64,000 nucleotides of DNA. It comes from Pseudocolwellia agarivorans (lineage in GTDB: Bacteria > Pseudomonadota > Gammaproteobacteria > Enterobacterales > Alteromonadaceae). The DNA is taken from assembly GCF_002000085.1 (NCBI RefSeq), contig NZ_MUZU01000004.1, forward strand, positions 62,001 through 126,000, written 5' to 3'. A program made the translations under genes and the position numbers. This document shows, one piece after another, positions 27,597-36,860 of this stretch. Numbering within the stretch: position 1 is the first letter of the stretch; the number at the start of each line of letters is the position of its first letter. Under the pieces are notes generated by a model that saw only the letters and a list, made by a program, of their open reading frames with translations, did no database searches and was not told the DNA's origin.

Positions 27597-28337
27597 CTAT
27601 TTAATTAAGCTTTCTAAAGAGTACAAACCTCTTTTTTCACTGTTTTTTCTTTTAACTTCTTCTAATGCTCTGGTTTCAACCGCATCAAATAATGCGTTAA
27701 TTAAACGATTGAAATGTTGATGCATAGCTAAGCGTGCTTTAGTGGCATTTTTCTCTTTCAATGCATTATAAATAGCCGTGTGCTCAGTTAACGTAAGGTT
27801 ATTGTCTTTGCTACAAACGCTTTTGTAGTCATCAATTATTTCAGATGTTGAAGCTCGAAGTGCCCATAAGTTGTTAACAGATAATATCATTGCACCGTTA
27901 CGTGTTGCGCCTGCAATAATGTTATGAAACATTTTGTCAGCTTTCTCAATACTATCTGCATCTTTTGGATTTTCCATCATAACAAGCGTTTTGTGTAAAT
28001 CTTCTAGTTCGTCATCAGTAATGCTGGTAGCTGCTAAAGCGGCTACTTCACCTTCAACTAATGCTCTTGCTTGTGTTAATTCAAATGCACTAATGTTTTG
28101 ATTTTTATAGCTTTGAGTTGCAGTTTCTAATACGTAAACACCAGAGCCGGTTTTAACCTCAACCTTTTCTCTCACTTCTAACGCGATGATTGCTTCACGA
28201 ATAGTAGGTCTACTTACTTCAAATCTTTCTGCAAGCTCACGCTCCGGAGGGAGACGGCTTCCCGGTGTAAAGTCACCTTTATTAATAGAAGCCTCTATAC
28301 TCTCGACGATACGCCAAAATAATCGACGATTCTTCAT
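27597..28337 (-). CDS. FadR-subfamily GntR regulator of the alginate locus
   Basis: A 246-residue GntR-type regulator: winged helix (about 8-75) with SRLPPERELAERFEVSRPTIREAI split across its helices, then an all-helical FCD effector domain (about 95-225). FadR-subfamily proteins with FCD domains commonly sense sugar acids (UxuR, ExuR, KdgR-like). It sits between dehR and the first TonB receptor and faces that receptor divergently. Three promoters nearby carry TTGGT-type palindromes like the known UxuR/ExuR site ATTGGTATACCAAT. I infer that it represses these promoters and is released by a DEH/KDG-type intermediate. Confidence 0.82.
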   Translation of the reverse strand: MKNRRLFWRIVESIEASINKGDFTPGSRLPPERELAERFEVSRPTIREAIIALEVREKVEVKTGSGVYVLETATQSYKNQNISAFELTQARALVEGEVAALAATSITDDELEDLHKTLVMMENPKDADSIEKADKMFHNIIAGATRNGAMILSVNNLWALRASTSEIIDDYKSVCSKDNNLTLTEHTAIYNALKEKNATKARLAMHQHFNRLINALFDAVETRALEEVKRKNSEKRGLYSLESLIK

Positions 28338-28518
28338 TTTTCTTTCCCTTAATTCTCAACAACACAATATTCAGTGTTTATATAGTATCTATTTACAAAA
28401 CCCATAGCAAAGACATTATATTTTTTCGATTTTAAATTGTTTATATGCTTTGGTATTAATGTAGTAAGTCTTGTTTTTTTGTTTTCTGGTAATAAAGTGT
28501 ACAACACTTTTAATTTAA

Positions 28519-28564
28519 TTGGTATAACAAAATGGTTGACAATTGGTGTATTGATTGGTTAGAT
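28519..28564 (+). promoter_or_regulatory. promoter and operator of first alginate TonB receptor
   Basis: Palindrome-like TTGGTATAACAA (28519-28530), TTGACA (28536-28541), 17-nt spacer, TTAGAT (28559-28564), about 105 nt before the ATG. The operator-like site lies directly upstream of the -35 box. The layout is the same as at 41821-41865. Confidence 0.65.
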
Positions 28565-28669
28565 TTAACAGCGTATTAAAAGTGATGGAATTTAAACATA
28601 ATCTAAAAAAATAATTATTTTATTAAATAAAGAAAATTAAAATTTAAAAATACAATCTGGGGGGATTAC

Positions 28670-31600
28670 ATGAACAGGAACATCAATAAGCTAAATAAAA
28701 TAAGTTCAGCGTTAAAAGCAAGCCGTATAAATACAATGAATAAAGGTGTATTGCTTGGTGCAACTTTACTGACAGCATTAGCAACACCGGCATATTCGGC
28801 AGAAGAAGCGACTAAAGCTGAAGTGAGTAATAAAAAAGCGGAAGTAGAGGTTATTGAAGTACGCGGAATGCGCGGCACCATGACTCGTTCGTTAAACGAA
28901 AAGAAAAATACGGTCGCTATTGTAGATGCAATAGCCGCCGCTGATTTTGGCGACTTGCCTGGCTTATCAATGTCAGACGTTATTGAAAACATCACTTCAG
29001 TATCAGGGCATCGTGGTAAAGGTAGTGCTTCTGAAATGTCTATTCGCGGTATGGGACCTTTTTTAGGTTGGGCTACAGCAAATGGCCGAGTAGTACCTAG
29101 TGCTGGTTTTGCTCGTTCTTCAAACTTTAAAAAATTCCCATCAGATTTAAGCGATAAAGTGGTGGTTTATAAGTCACAACAAGCCGATTTAGTTGAAGGT
29201 GGTACTGCGGGTACTATCAATATCAACTCGTTAAGAGCGCTTGACTACGGAAAACAAAAAGGTTCGTTTGAAGCAACAGGTTTTTATAATACTAAAGCTG
29301 CAGATATTGATGATGATAATGGCTTAGGAAATAAACTAACCTTTTCTTGGGTTGATCAACTTAGAGATACAGCCATTGGTGATTTTGGTTATACGATTGG
29401 TTTAAGTCGAACAGATTCTGCTAATCCTGAAGACGAATTAAATTCAAGTTCTACTATGTATGCATGTTCGATGTTAGATGCCAACGGTGCTCGCATTGAT
29501 ACGGATCACGATGGTTGGAATAAACGTTGTTATTCTGGCGACGGTGAAGTTACTCGTGGTAATTACGATACTTTTAAAGATCAAGATGAAGCTGGTGAAG
29601 TTTTTATTGGCGAAAAAGAATGGTCATACAGAACAAGAGAAGAAGAAGATACTCGTGAAGCCGTGGTTGCTAGCTTTCAGTGGCAGCCTAATGAACGATT
29701 TGACATAAATTTTGATTCAGCTTGGTCTAAAAATAATTTTACAGATCACCGTCATGATTTCGGTGTGGCTGCTGCAATGGAATACATCAATACAGATCCT
29801 GACTCATACGAGATTGCTGAAGATCGTCGTCTCGTTAAATGGGAAGGCGAGTCTAAAATGTACAACAAAGGTGAAATTCGTGATGAGTTAGAAACTTATT
29901 TTGGATGGGGCTTAAATGTTGATTACATTGTTAGTAACGACTTAACGCTTAATGTTGATTTATCTCATGCTAAATCTCACCGTAACCGTCGCGATTTTCA
30001 AACACGTATATTTACTAAAAACCGTGTAGAGTATGCAATGGACGCAAGTAATAAGTTACTGCCTGCATTGTCGTTTATTGGTGATGACGTTGACTTTAAT
30101 GCTAATGATGCAAGTTCATGGGCTGGTGGTGAAGCAAAAAGCACACGTAAAAATGACTACCGTTATTCTTACATGGACGCTTTACGTGTAGATATTGATT
30201 ACGCACTTAATAATGATTTTTTCTCTTCAATTAAAGCGGGTGTTCGTTTTTCAAAAGAATCTTTAACTGATGATAAAAACTCTCAGTGGTCACATTCTTC
30301 TCCTACGGATACTACATCGACTAAAGAAATGAAAACTAAGGATACGGCTTATACCGATCCTATTATAGAAAACTGTATGTCTGCTCATAATAATGATGCT
30401 TACATGAGTAATGCGAATAATGCAGGTATCACCAATGGTGATGGCTCAGCTAATTCATGGGCATTGTTACAAGCTGATTGTGCATGGCCAATTTTACAAG
30501 GCGTAGATGGTTTTACTGATATTGGTCGTAAACCTCAATCAATAGATGCGGGCGATGTTGAAGTAGATGAAACCATTTTTTCAGCTTATGCCATGGGTAA
30601 TATTGATGGTGAATTATTTGGTTTACCGGTAACAGGTAATGTGGGTGTTCGTTTTGTTAAAACTATGGTGGATTCTGTGGGTTATATTTCAGATTACACT
30701 AAACAAATTGACGATTCAGATCCTGATAATATCAGATACACTTTAGATGGTGACAGCTCTACTTTAGAACGTTTCGAAACAAGTAACGATAGTATCAACG
30801 TATTACCGAGTGCGAATATTACCTTTCATTTAAATGAAGAATATATGCTTCGTTTCGCAGCATATAAAGCTATCGCTAAACCTGACCAACGTAATATGGG
30901 CGCAGGCCGTACCATTAATACCAGTGAAAGTGACGAAAACTCGCTAGATGCATTAATTAATTATGTTGAAGGTGGTAACCCGTACATTGAACCGCTTGAA
31001 TCGATTAATGCGGATATCTCTCTTGAATGGTATCCGTCTCAAGACACGTCGATTTCTGCGGCTATTTATTGGAAAGAGTTTGAAGCTAACTTCCGTAAAA
31101 TTTATACCCAAGAAACCATTACGATTGATGGTGAAACAACCGATGTAGAATTGCGTACTTCAGGTTACACCGCTGACTCAACAACATTAACAGGTCTTGA
31201 GCTTGCGGGTCAGCATAACTTTGCTGACTTACCTTATCCTTTTAATGGCTTGGGTGTGAAAGCCTCGTATAACTATACTGATTCTGGATTTTCTAATGAA
31301 GATGGTGCATTTGGTGATTCTTTCAATGAATTAGGTATACAAACGGCTTCGTCTCTTCCTGGTATTGAAGACGCCAACCTATTTGGTTCATCAAAACATA
31401 CTTTCTCTGGTTCTGTTTATTGGGAAATTGATGATTTAACACTGCGTGTACTTTATAAATCGCGCTCAGAATATTTCCAACCAAATACTGGTGCTAAAGC
31501 TAATCGTTATGTTCAAGACATTAATTTTGTTGATGTAAGTGTTAATTATAAAGTGAGCGATAATTTATCTGTTTCACTTAAAGGCATTAACGTACTTGAT

Positions 31601-31693
31601 GAAGAACAAATAATGAGACGTACTAACTCAACCGTTACTTTTGTTTCGAGTACCGGTCCAAAGTGGGCGTTGAGTGCTAAATACAATTTCTAA
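28670..31693 (+). CDS. TonB-dependent receptor, alginate oligosaccharide uptake
   Basis: A 1007-residue outer-membrane receptor. It has an extended N-terminus containing NKISSAL, a signal peptide ending near AYSA, a TonB box region VEVIEVRGM (about 60-68), a plug domain (about 75-195, with IRGMGPFLGWA and VEGGTAGTINI) and a C-terminal beta barrel ending in ALSAKYNF with terminal Phe. GGGGGG lies 5 nt before the ATG. Its promoter shares the locus operator, and a PL6-led operon follows, so oligo-alginate is the likely cargo; receptor sequence alone does not give specificity. Confidence 0.88.
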   Translation: MNRNINKLNKISSALKASRINTMNKGVLLGATLLTALATPAYSAEEATKAEVSNKKAEVEVIEVRGMRGTMTRSLNEKKNTVAIVDAIAAADFGDLPGLSMSDVIENITSVSGHRGKGSASEMSIRGMGPFLGWATANGRVVPSAGFARSSNFKKFPSDLSDKVVVYKSQQADLVEGGTAGTININSLRALDYGKQKGSFEATGFYNTKAADIDDDNGLGNKLTFSWVDQLRDTAIGDFGYTIGLSRTDSANPEDELNSSSTMYACSMLDANGARIDTDHDGWNKRCYSGDGEVTRGNYDTFKDQDEAGEVFIGEKEWSYRTREEEDTREAVVASFQWQPNERFDINFDSAWSKNNFTDHRHDFGVAAAMEYINTDPDSYEIAEDRRLVKWEGESKMYNKGEIRDELETYFGWGLNVDYIVSNDLTLNVDLSHAKSHRNRRDFQTRIFTKNRVEYAMDASNKLLPALSFIGDDVDFNANDASSWAGGEAKSTRKNDYRYSYMDALRVDIDYALNNDFFSSIKAGVRFSKESLTDDKNSQWSHSSPTDTTSTKEMKTKDTAYTDPIIENCMSAHNNDAYMSNANNAGITNGDGSANSWALLQADCAWPILQGVDGFTDIGRKPQSIDAGDVEVDETIFSAYAMGNIDGELFGLPVTGNVGVRFVKTMVDSVGYISDYTKQIDDSDPDNIRYTLDGDSSTLERFETSNDSINVLPSANITFHLNEEYMLRFAAYKAIAKPDQRNMGAGRTINTSESDENSLDALINYVEGGNPYIEPLESINADISLEWYPSQDTSISAAIYWKEFEANFRKIYTQETITIDGETTDVELRTSGYTADSTTLTGLELAGQHNFADLPYPFNGLGVKASYNYTDSGFSNEDGAFGDSFNELGIQTASSLPGIEDANLFGSSKHTFSGSVYWEIDDLTLRVLYKSRSEYFQPNTGAKANRYVQDINFVDVSVNYKVSDNLSVSLKGINVLDEEQIMRRTNSTVTFVSSTGPKWALSAKYNF

Positions 31694-31711
31694 TCGGTAA
31701 CCTAAGTTAAC

Positions 31712-31735
31712 TAATAGTGGAAAACTCTACTATTA
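31712..31735 (+). other. small hairpin after the receptor gene
   Basis: TAATAGTGGA pairs with TCTACTATTA (one G-T pair) around AAAC, 18 bp after the receptor stop. It has no T run. It may protect the 3' end of the receptor transcript. Confidence 0.4.
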
Positions 31736-31755
31736 TCTAACTAATTAGAAATAAA

Positions 31756-31794
31756 GGAGTTCTATCTTGTTTTATTCAGTAGAACTCCATTTTT
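31756..31794 (+). terminator. terminator or attenuator between TonB receptor and PL6 gene
   Basis: Perfect 9-bp stem GGAGTTCTA / TAGAACTCC with a 15-nt loop, followed by ATTTTT. It may end most receptor transcripts and let a fraction read into the lyase operon, or the operon may have its own promoter at 31795-31914. Confidence 0.7.
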
Positions 31795-31914
31795 CAGTAA
31801 ACCTTTTATTTATTAGAAGTGTTACTGAAGAATTCATGCATTACTTATCCAACGAATCACGTACAAAAAGCGTAAATTAATTTGGATACTTGCTAAATTA
31901 CAAGAGAGTTATCA

Positions 31915-34197
31915 ATGAACAATCATAATAAAAAGCTAACGTTTAATCGTTTATGTATTTTTATATTAACCACTTTACTCATTGCATCATGTGGCGCTAA
32001 CAACACACAAAGTCGTAATGAAATATTAGTGAAAAATCAAAAAGAATATTTTGCTGCCGCTAAAGATTTAAAAGCAGGTGACACGGTTATACTTGCTAAC
32101 GGTGTTTGGCAAGACTTTGAAATAGTGTTTAAAGCTATGGGCACAGAAAACTCTCCAGTAACTCTTAAAGCTGAAACTAAAGGGCAGGTGATTTTATCGG
32201 GGGCTTCTAACTTACGTTTAGCCGGTAAATATTTAGTTGTATCTGGCTTGGTATTTAAAAATGGTTTTACGCCCAGTAGTGAAGTGATTTCGTTTAGACG
32301 TAATAAAGAAGATCTTGCGTATCATTCTCGTGTAACCGAAGTGGTGATTGACAATTACAGTAACCCAGACCGATTTGAATCAGATTACTGGGTTGGTATT
32401 TACGGTCAATATAATCGTTTCGACCACAACCATTTAGTGGGTAAACGTAATAAAGGCGTTACTGTTGCTGTGCGTTTAACTACAGCAGAAAGCCAACAAA
32501 ATCATCATAGAATAGATCATAACTATTTTGGCCCTCGTCCTATCTTTGGTTCAAACGGTGGTGAAACTTTAAGAATTGGCACCAGCCATCATTCATTAAC
32601 TCACTCATTTACTACCGTTGAAAACAACTACTTTGATCGCTGTAACGGTGAAGTTGAAATTGTTTCAGTTAAATCAGGTAAAAATAGCATTATTAATAAC
32701 ACCTTTTTTGAATCACGTGGCACGCTAACGCTTCGTCACGGAAACGGAAACATTATTAAAAACAACGTATTTTTTGGTAATGGTGTTGACCATACCGGCG
32801 GTATTAGAGTGATTAACCGTGACCAAGTTGTACAAAATAATTATTTAGAAGGTTTAACGGGCTATCGTTTTGGTAGTGGTTTAACGGTAATGAATGGTGT
32901 GCCTAACTCAAGTATTAATCGCTACCATCAAGTGGTTAATGCACAAATAGCCAATAACACATTGATTAATGTTGATCATGTTCATTTAGCCGCAGGTAGT
33001 GATGCAGAGCGTTCAGCTGTTCCTATTAAAAGTACCATTCAAAATAACCTGTTTGTTAATGAAAACAATAAAGCGCCATTTTCTGTATTTGACGATATTA
33101 GTGGCATTACTTTTTCCGATAATATTTCTAATAAATTGAAAAATAATAAAATTACGTCAGGTATATCAGAAAAAAATGTTGTGTTAAAGCGAGCTGCTAA
33201 CGGCTTGTTATACCCAAGTAATTATTCCGCTAGTTCTGCAGGGGTTTCAAAAGACTTGCAACCCACGCTAAAAGATCAAACTGGCCCTACGTGGTATAAA
33301 AAAACTGAACCTGAAGTTGCTTTTGGTTCAGGTAAAACAACTACGGTTAAAGCGGGCGGTGAGTCGTTATATCAAGCCGTTGAACAAGCTCAGTCAGGCG
33401 ATACTTTAGTTTTAGAAAATGGCAGCTATAGCGTAGAAAAAATTATTAAACTCGATAAAACGCTTTCAATTAAAGCTAAAAATCAACATAAGGTGCTAGT
33501 AGATTTCAGTCGTTCAACGTTATTCGAAATTAATAACGGTGGCAGTTTAAGTATCGACGGTATTGTTGTTAGTGGTAAAAATAGTGCTGATTACTCAGGT
33601 AATACCTTTGTGAGAACAGCTAAGTGGGGCATGTTTAAAAACTATCGTTTTACTATGAAAAATAGCGTGATAAAAGATCTCGATATTAACCACTCATTTC
33701 ACTTTTTTGATTCAGGTAGCAGAGCATTCGCTTTATCAATTGATGTTGAAAACAATGTTTTTGAAAATATTACGGGTGATATTTTTAGATTAAATAAAGA
33801 AACCGATGATTTAGGTATTTATAACGCAGAATATTTAAATGTGAAGAACAACACCTTTAAAAATGTTGAAGGTACCTTGGTTAACTTATATCGCGGTGGT
33901 TCAGACGAAAGTACTTTTGGCCCACATATACTTTTCAAAAACAACATGATAACCAATGTAGGTAAGGGCAAACGAAACAAGTCGAAATCTGCAATGCAGT
34001 TACATGGGGTGCAAGTAACTAACCTTGAAGATAATACCTTTATTAATAGTGCCTTAATTAATGTTGAGCACACAGTAGGTGAACCCGTTACACGTATAAC
34101 AAATAATACCCTTAATAAAACGGCAAAACCTCATGTGGTTGAATTACGTGTTAAAGGTCCACACACGGCAATTTTACAAGGTAATAAGGTACTTTAA
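31915..34197 (+). CDS. PL6-family alginate lyase lipoprotein
   Basis: A 760-residue polysaccharide lyase. The signal sequence ends in a lipobox LIASC (Cys26), so it is probably membrane-anchored. The N-terminal parallel beta-helix (about 35-420) is the PL6 catalytic domain: the NGEVEIVSVKSG strand carries Ca2+-binding acidic residues and catalytic Lys253, and LTLRHGNG carries Arg274. The 21-residue Lys-Arg spacing equals that of AlyGC (K220/R241). A second beta-helix (about 475-760) gives the two-domain form known from AlyGC. It cleaves alginate, often at guluronate, by beta-elimination. First gene of the catabolic operon; it overlaps the PL17 gene by one base. Confidence 0.93.
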   Translation: MNNHNKKLTFNRLCIFILTTLLIASCGANNTQSRNEILVKNQKEYFAAAKDLKAGDTVILANGVWQDFEIVFKAMGTENSPVTLKAETKGQVILSGASNLRLAGKYLVVSGLVFKNGFTPSSEVISFRRNKEDLAYHSRVTEVVIDNYSNPDRFESDYWVGIYGQYNRFDHNHLVGKRNKGVTVAVRLTTAESQQNHHRIDHNYFGPRPIFGSNGGETLRIGTSHHSLTHSFTTVENNYFDRCNGEVEIVSVKSGKNSIINNTFFESRGTLTLRHGNGNIIKNNVFFGNGVDHTGGIRVINRDQVVQNNYLEGLTGYRFGSGLTVMNGVPNSSINRYHQVVNAQIANNTLINVDHVHLAAGSDAERSAVPIKSTIQNNLFVNENNKAPFSVFDDISGITFSDNISNKLKNNKITSGISEKNVVLKRAANGLLYPSNYSASSAGVSKDLQPTLKDQTGPTWYKKTEPEVAFGSGKTTTVKAGGESLYQAVEQAQSGDTLVLENGSYSVEKIIKLDKTLSIKAKNQHKVLVDFSRSTLFEINNGGSLSIDGIVVSGKNSADYSGNTFVRTAKWGMFKNYRFTMKNSVIKDLDINHSFHFFDSGSRAFALSIDVENNVFENITGDIFRLNKETDDLGIYNAEYLNVKNNTFKNVEGTLVNLYRGGSDESTFGPHILFKNNMITNVGKGKRNKSKSAMQLHGVQVTNLEDNTFINSALINVEHTVGEPVTRITNNTLNKTAKPHVVELRVKGPHTAILQGNKVL

Positions 34198-36470
34198 TGA
34201 TGACAACACAACCCTTAAAAAATAGGTATTCGATTACCTTCTTAGCGGCTTTATTACCGAGTGGTGTAACTAAAGTTTTAACACGCTCTGTTTTAGTATT
34301 AGCGGCATTATGTCTATCTTCAACGGCTGTATCTGCTAAGTCGCATCCTACATTGGTGATTAATGTTGATGATGTTGTTGCAATGAAAGCTGCTATTCAT
34401 CAACAAGGTAAATTTAAAGACGCTTACTTAGCGAATAAAGCATGGGTAGACCAACAATTACAGCAAGTGATTACCGTACCTGTACCACAAGATGGTGGTG
34501 GTGGTTATACCCACGAACGTCATAAGAAAAACTATAAAGTTATGTACGATGCTGGCGTTATTTATCAATTAACGGGTGAAGCAAAATATGCTGATTATGT
34601 TCGCGATATGCTACTTGCTTACGCTGACTTGTATCCTACTTTACCTCCTCATCCTAAAAGAAAAATAGGTAAACAAAACCCGGGTAAACTATTTTGGCAA
34701 AGTTTAAATGAAGCCGTTTGGTTAGTGTATACCAGCCAAGCCTACGACCTTATTTTAGCTTCGCTGAACACCGCTGAAAAAAACAAAATTGAAACCGGTT
34801 TATTTCGTCCTATCGTAAGGTTTTTATCGGTAGAATCGCCGGCTACTTTTAACAAAGTTCATAATCATGGTACTTGGACAACTGCAGCTGTAGGCATGAC
34901 AGGTTATGTATTAGGTGAGCAAGAATGGGTTGAACAAGCACTTTACGATTTAGAAAAATCAGGTAAAGGCGGCTTTATGAAACAGCTTGATGAATTGTTT
35001 TCACCTCAAGGTTATTACAACGAAGGGCCTTACTACCAACGTTATGCCTTAATGCCTTTTGTTACTTTTGCTAAAGCGATTCAAACGAATGAACCTGAAC
35101 GTAAAATATTTGAATATCGCGATGGTATTTTATTAAAAGCGATAGATACCACGATTCAGCTGAGCTATAACAAATTATTCTTTCCAATTAATGATGCCAT
35201 AAAAAGTAAAGGCATCGACACTATTGAATTAGTTAATGGCGTAACTATCGCTTACGGACTAACGAAAGACGCAGGTTTATTAGATATTGCCAAGCAGCAA
35301 GATCAAATTGTTTTAACGGGCGATGGTTTAAAAGTCGCTAATGCGATAGACCAAGGTTTAGCAACACCTTATCAATTTAAGTCTGTAGCTTTTGGCGACG
35401 GTAACAATGGTAAGCAAGGTGCTTTGGTTGTTATGCGCCAAAATGTGGGAGGCGAACAAGCGTTATTATTTAAACCTGCCGCTCAAGGTTTAGGGCATGG
35501 TCATTTCGATAAATTAACTTGGCAGTTTTACGATCGCCAACAAGAAATCGTATCGGATTACGGTGCTGCTCGTTTCTTAAATGTTGAAGCCAAATTTGGC
35601 GGGCGTTACTTACCTGAAAACGACAGCTATGCAAAGCATACTATTGCTCATAACACGGTAGTGGTAGATCAAACATCGCACTTTAACAGCGATGTAACAG
35701 TGGGTAATGCTAATCATCCAGAGGTTATTTTCTTTGACGCGAACGATAAAGTAAAAATATCGTCAGCAAAAATTGATACCGCTTATGAAGGCGTTGAACT
35801 CAAACGTACTTTAGCGTTGATCAACTTACCTAAATTAAATCAGTCGTTAGTGGTTGATGTATTTGATGTAAGCAGTGATAAAACGCACCAGCTAGATTTA
35901 CCTATACATTACAAAGGTCACTTAATTGAAACCAATTTTGAATTAGGCTCCAAAACTGAAAGTATTTCAGCACTAGGTAAAAATAACGGTTACCAACATA
36001 TGTGGTTAAAAGCTCAGTCTTCACCCAAAGCGGGATTAGCTAAAATTACGTGGTTGAATGAAGATAATGGACGTTTTTACACACAAACTTCGTTAGTTGA
36101 TGGCAAGTCAGAGATGTTATTTACCCAATTAGGCGCTAACGATCCTAACTTTAATTTACGTAACGAAAATGCATTTATTGCTCGCGTAAATAATACTAAA
36201 AAACATAGTTTTGTCAGTGTATTTGAACCTCATGGCGAATATAACCCGTCAAAAGAATTCACTATAGATGCAACGAGCAAGCTTAAAACATTACAACACA
36301 AAAAAATTAACGGGTTAGACATTGTCGCTTTTAGCTTTGACAACAAGGTTAATTACATACTGGCTTTTAATAGCCAGCAAAGTGATAACGCAACACGTAA
36401 TAAATTTTCTTATAACGGTAAATCTTTTGAATTTACCGGTCATTCTAAATTTTTCGAAATTAATAAGTAG
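34197..36470 (+). CDS. PL17-family exolytic oligo-alginate lyase
   Basis: A 757-residue lyase that releases unsaturated monomers from alginate oligomers. A signal peptide ends near AVSA after an unusually long polar N-terminus of about 30 residues. An (alpha/alpha) toroid (about 60-380) follows, then a heparinase II/III-like beta-sheet domain (about 395-740). Asn223-His224 in HNHGTW and Tyr280 in GPYYQRY align by spacing with N201/H202/Y258 of Alg17C. The later GHFDKLTWQFYD and HNTVVVDQ blocks are also family features. The start ATG overlaps the PL6 stop (TAATG), implying coupled translation. The product monomer passes to KdgF. Confidence 0.94.
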   Translation: MMTTQPLKNRYSITFLAALLPSGVTKVLTRSVLVLAALCLSSTAVSAKSHPTLVINVDDVVAMKAAIHQQGKFKDAYLANKAWVDQQLQQVITVPVPQDGGGGYTHERHKKNYKVMYDAGVIYQLTGEAKYADYVRDMLLAYADLYPTLPPHPKRKIGKQNPGKLFWQSLNEAVWLVYTSQAYDLILASLNTAEKNKIETGLFRPIVRFLSVESPATFNKVHNHGTWTTAAVGMTGYVLGEQEWVEQALYDLEKSGKGGFMKQLDELFSPQGYYNEGPYYQRYALMPFVTFAKAIQTNEPERKIFEYRDGILLKAIDTTIQLSYNKLFFPINDAIKSKGIDTIELVNGVTIAYGLTKDAGLLDIAKQQDQIVLTGDGLKVANAIDQGLATPYQFKSVAFGDGNNGKQGALVVMRQNVGGEQALLFKPAAQGLGHGHFDKLTWQFYDRQQEIVSDYGAARFLNVEAKFGGRYLPENDSYAKHTIAHNTVVVDQTSHFNSDVTVGNANHPEVIFFDANDKVKISSAKIDTAYEGVELKRTLALINLPKLNQSLVVDVFDVSSDKTHQLDLPIHYKGHLIETNFELGSKTESISALGKNNGYQHMWLKAQSSPKAGLAKITWLNEDNGRFYTQTSLVDGKSEMLFTQLGANDPNFNLRNENAFIARVNNTKKHSFVSVFEPHGEYNPSKEFTIDATSKLKTLQHKKINGLDIVAFSFDNKVNYILAFNSQQSDNATRNKFSYNGKSFEFTGHSKFFEINK

Positions 36471-36482
36471 TAGGAGTTCCAC

Positions 36483-36860
36483 ATGAGTCAAAGTGAACGT
36501 TTCACCATAGGTAACGAAGCAGTAATTGAAGACATAGGCGGTGGGTTAAAACGTCAAATGTTGGGTTATAACCACGAGTTAATGGCAGTAAAGATTTGGT
36601 TTGAAAAAGGCGCTATTGGTTATAACCACGCACATAGACACTCGCAAGTGACCTACGTGGTTGAGGGGGAGTTTCATTTTAATATTGATGGCGTAACTAA
36701 AATCATGAAAGCGGGTGACAGCTGTATGATACCTCCACACGCTGACCATGGTGCTACTTGCCCAACAGGCGGTATTTTAATTGATACCTTTAGCCCTCCT
36801 CGTGAAGACTTTGTTGCAGAAGGTACCTTTGACCCTATTCATAATAAGGAAAGCAGCTAA
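36483..36860 (+). CDS. kdgF: KdgF-type cupin, unsaturated uronate linearising enzyme
   Basis: A 125-residue single-domain cupin. The metal site is visible: His49, His51 and Gln55 in GYNHAHRHSQ, and His89 in PPHADHG. KdgF speeds conversion of the cyclic 4,5-unsaturated uronate left by lyases to its open keto form (DEH from alginate). TAGGAG lies 7 nt before the ATG, and its stop overlaps the transporter start (TAATG). Position between the exolyase and the importer fits a monomer-processing role. Confidence 0.92.
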   Translation: MSQSERFTIGNEAVIEDIGGGLKRQMLGYNHELMAVKIWFEKGAIGYNHAHRHSQVTYVVEGEFHFNIDGVTKIMKAGDSCMIPPHADHGATCPTGGILIDTFSPPREDFVAEGTFDPIHNKESS

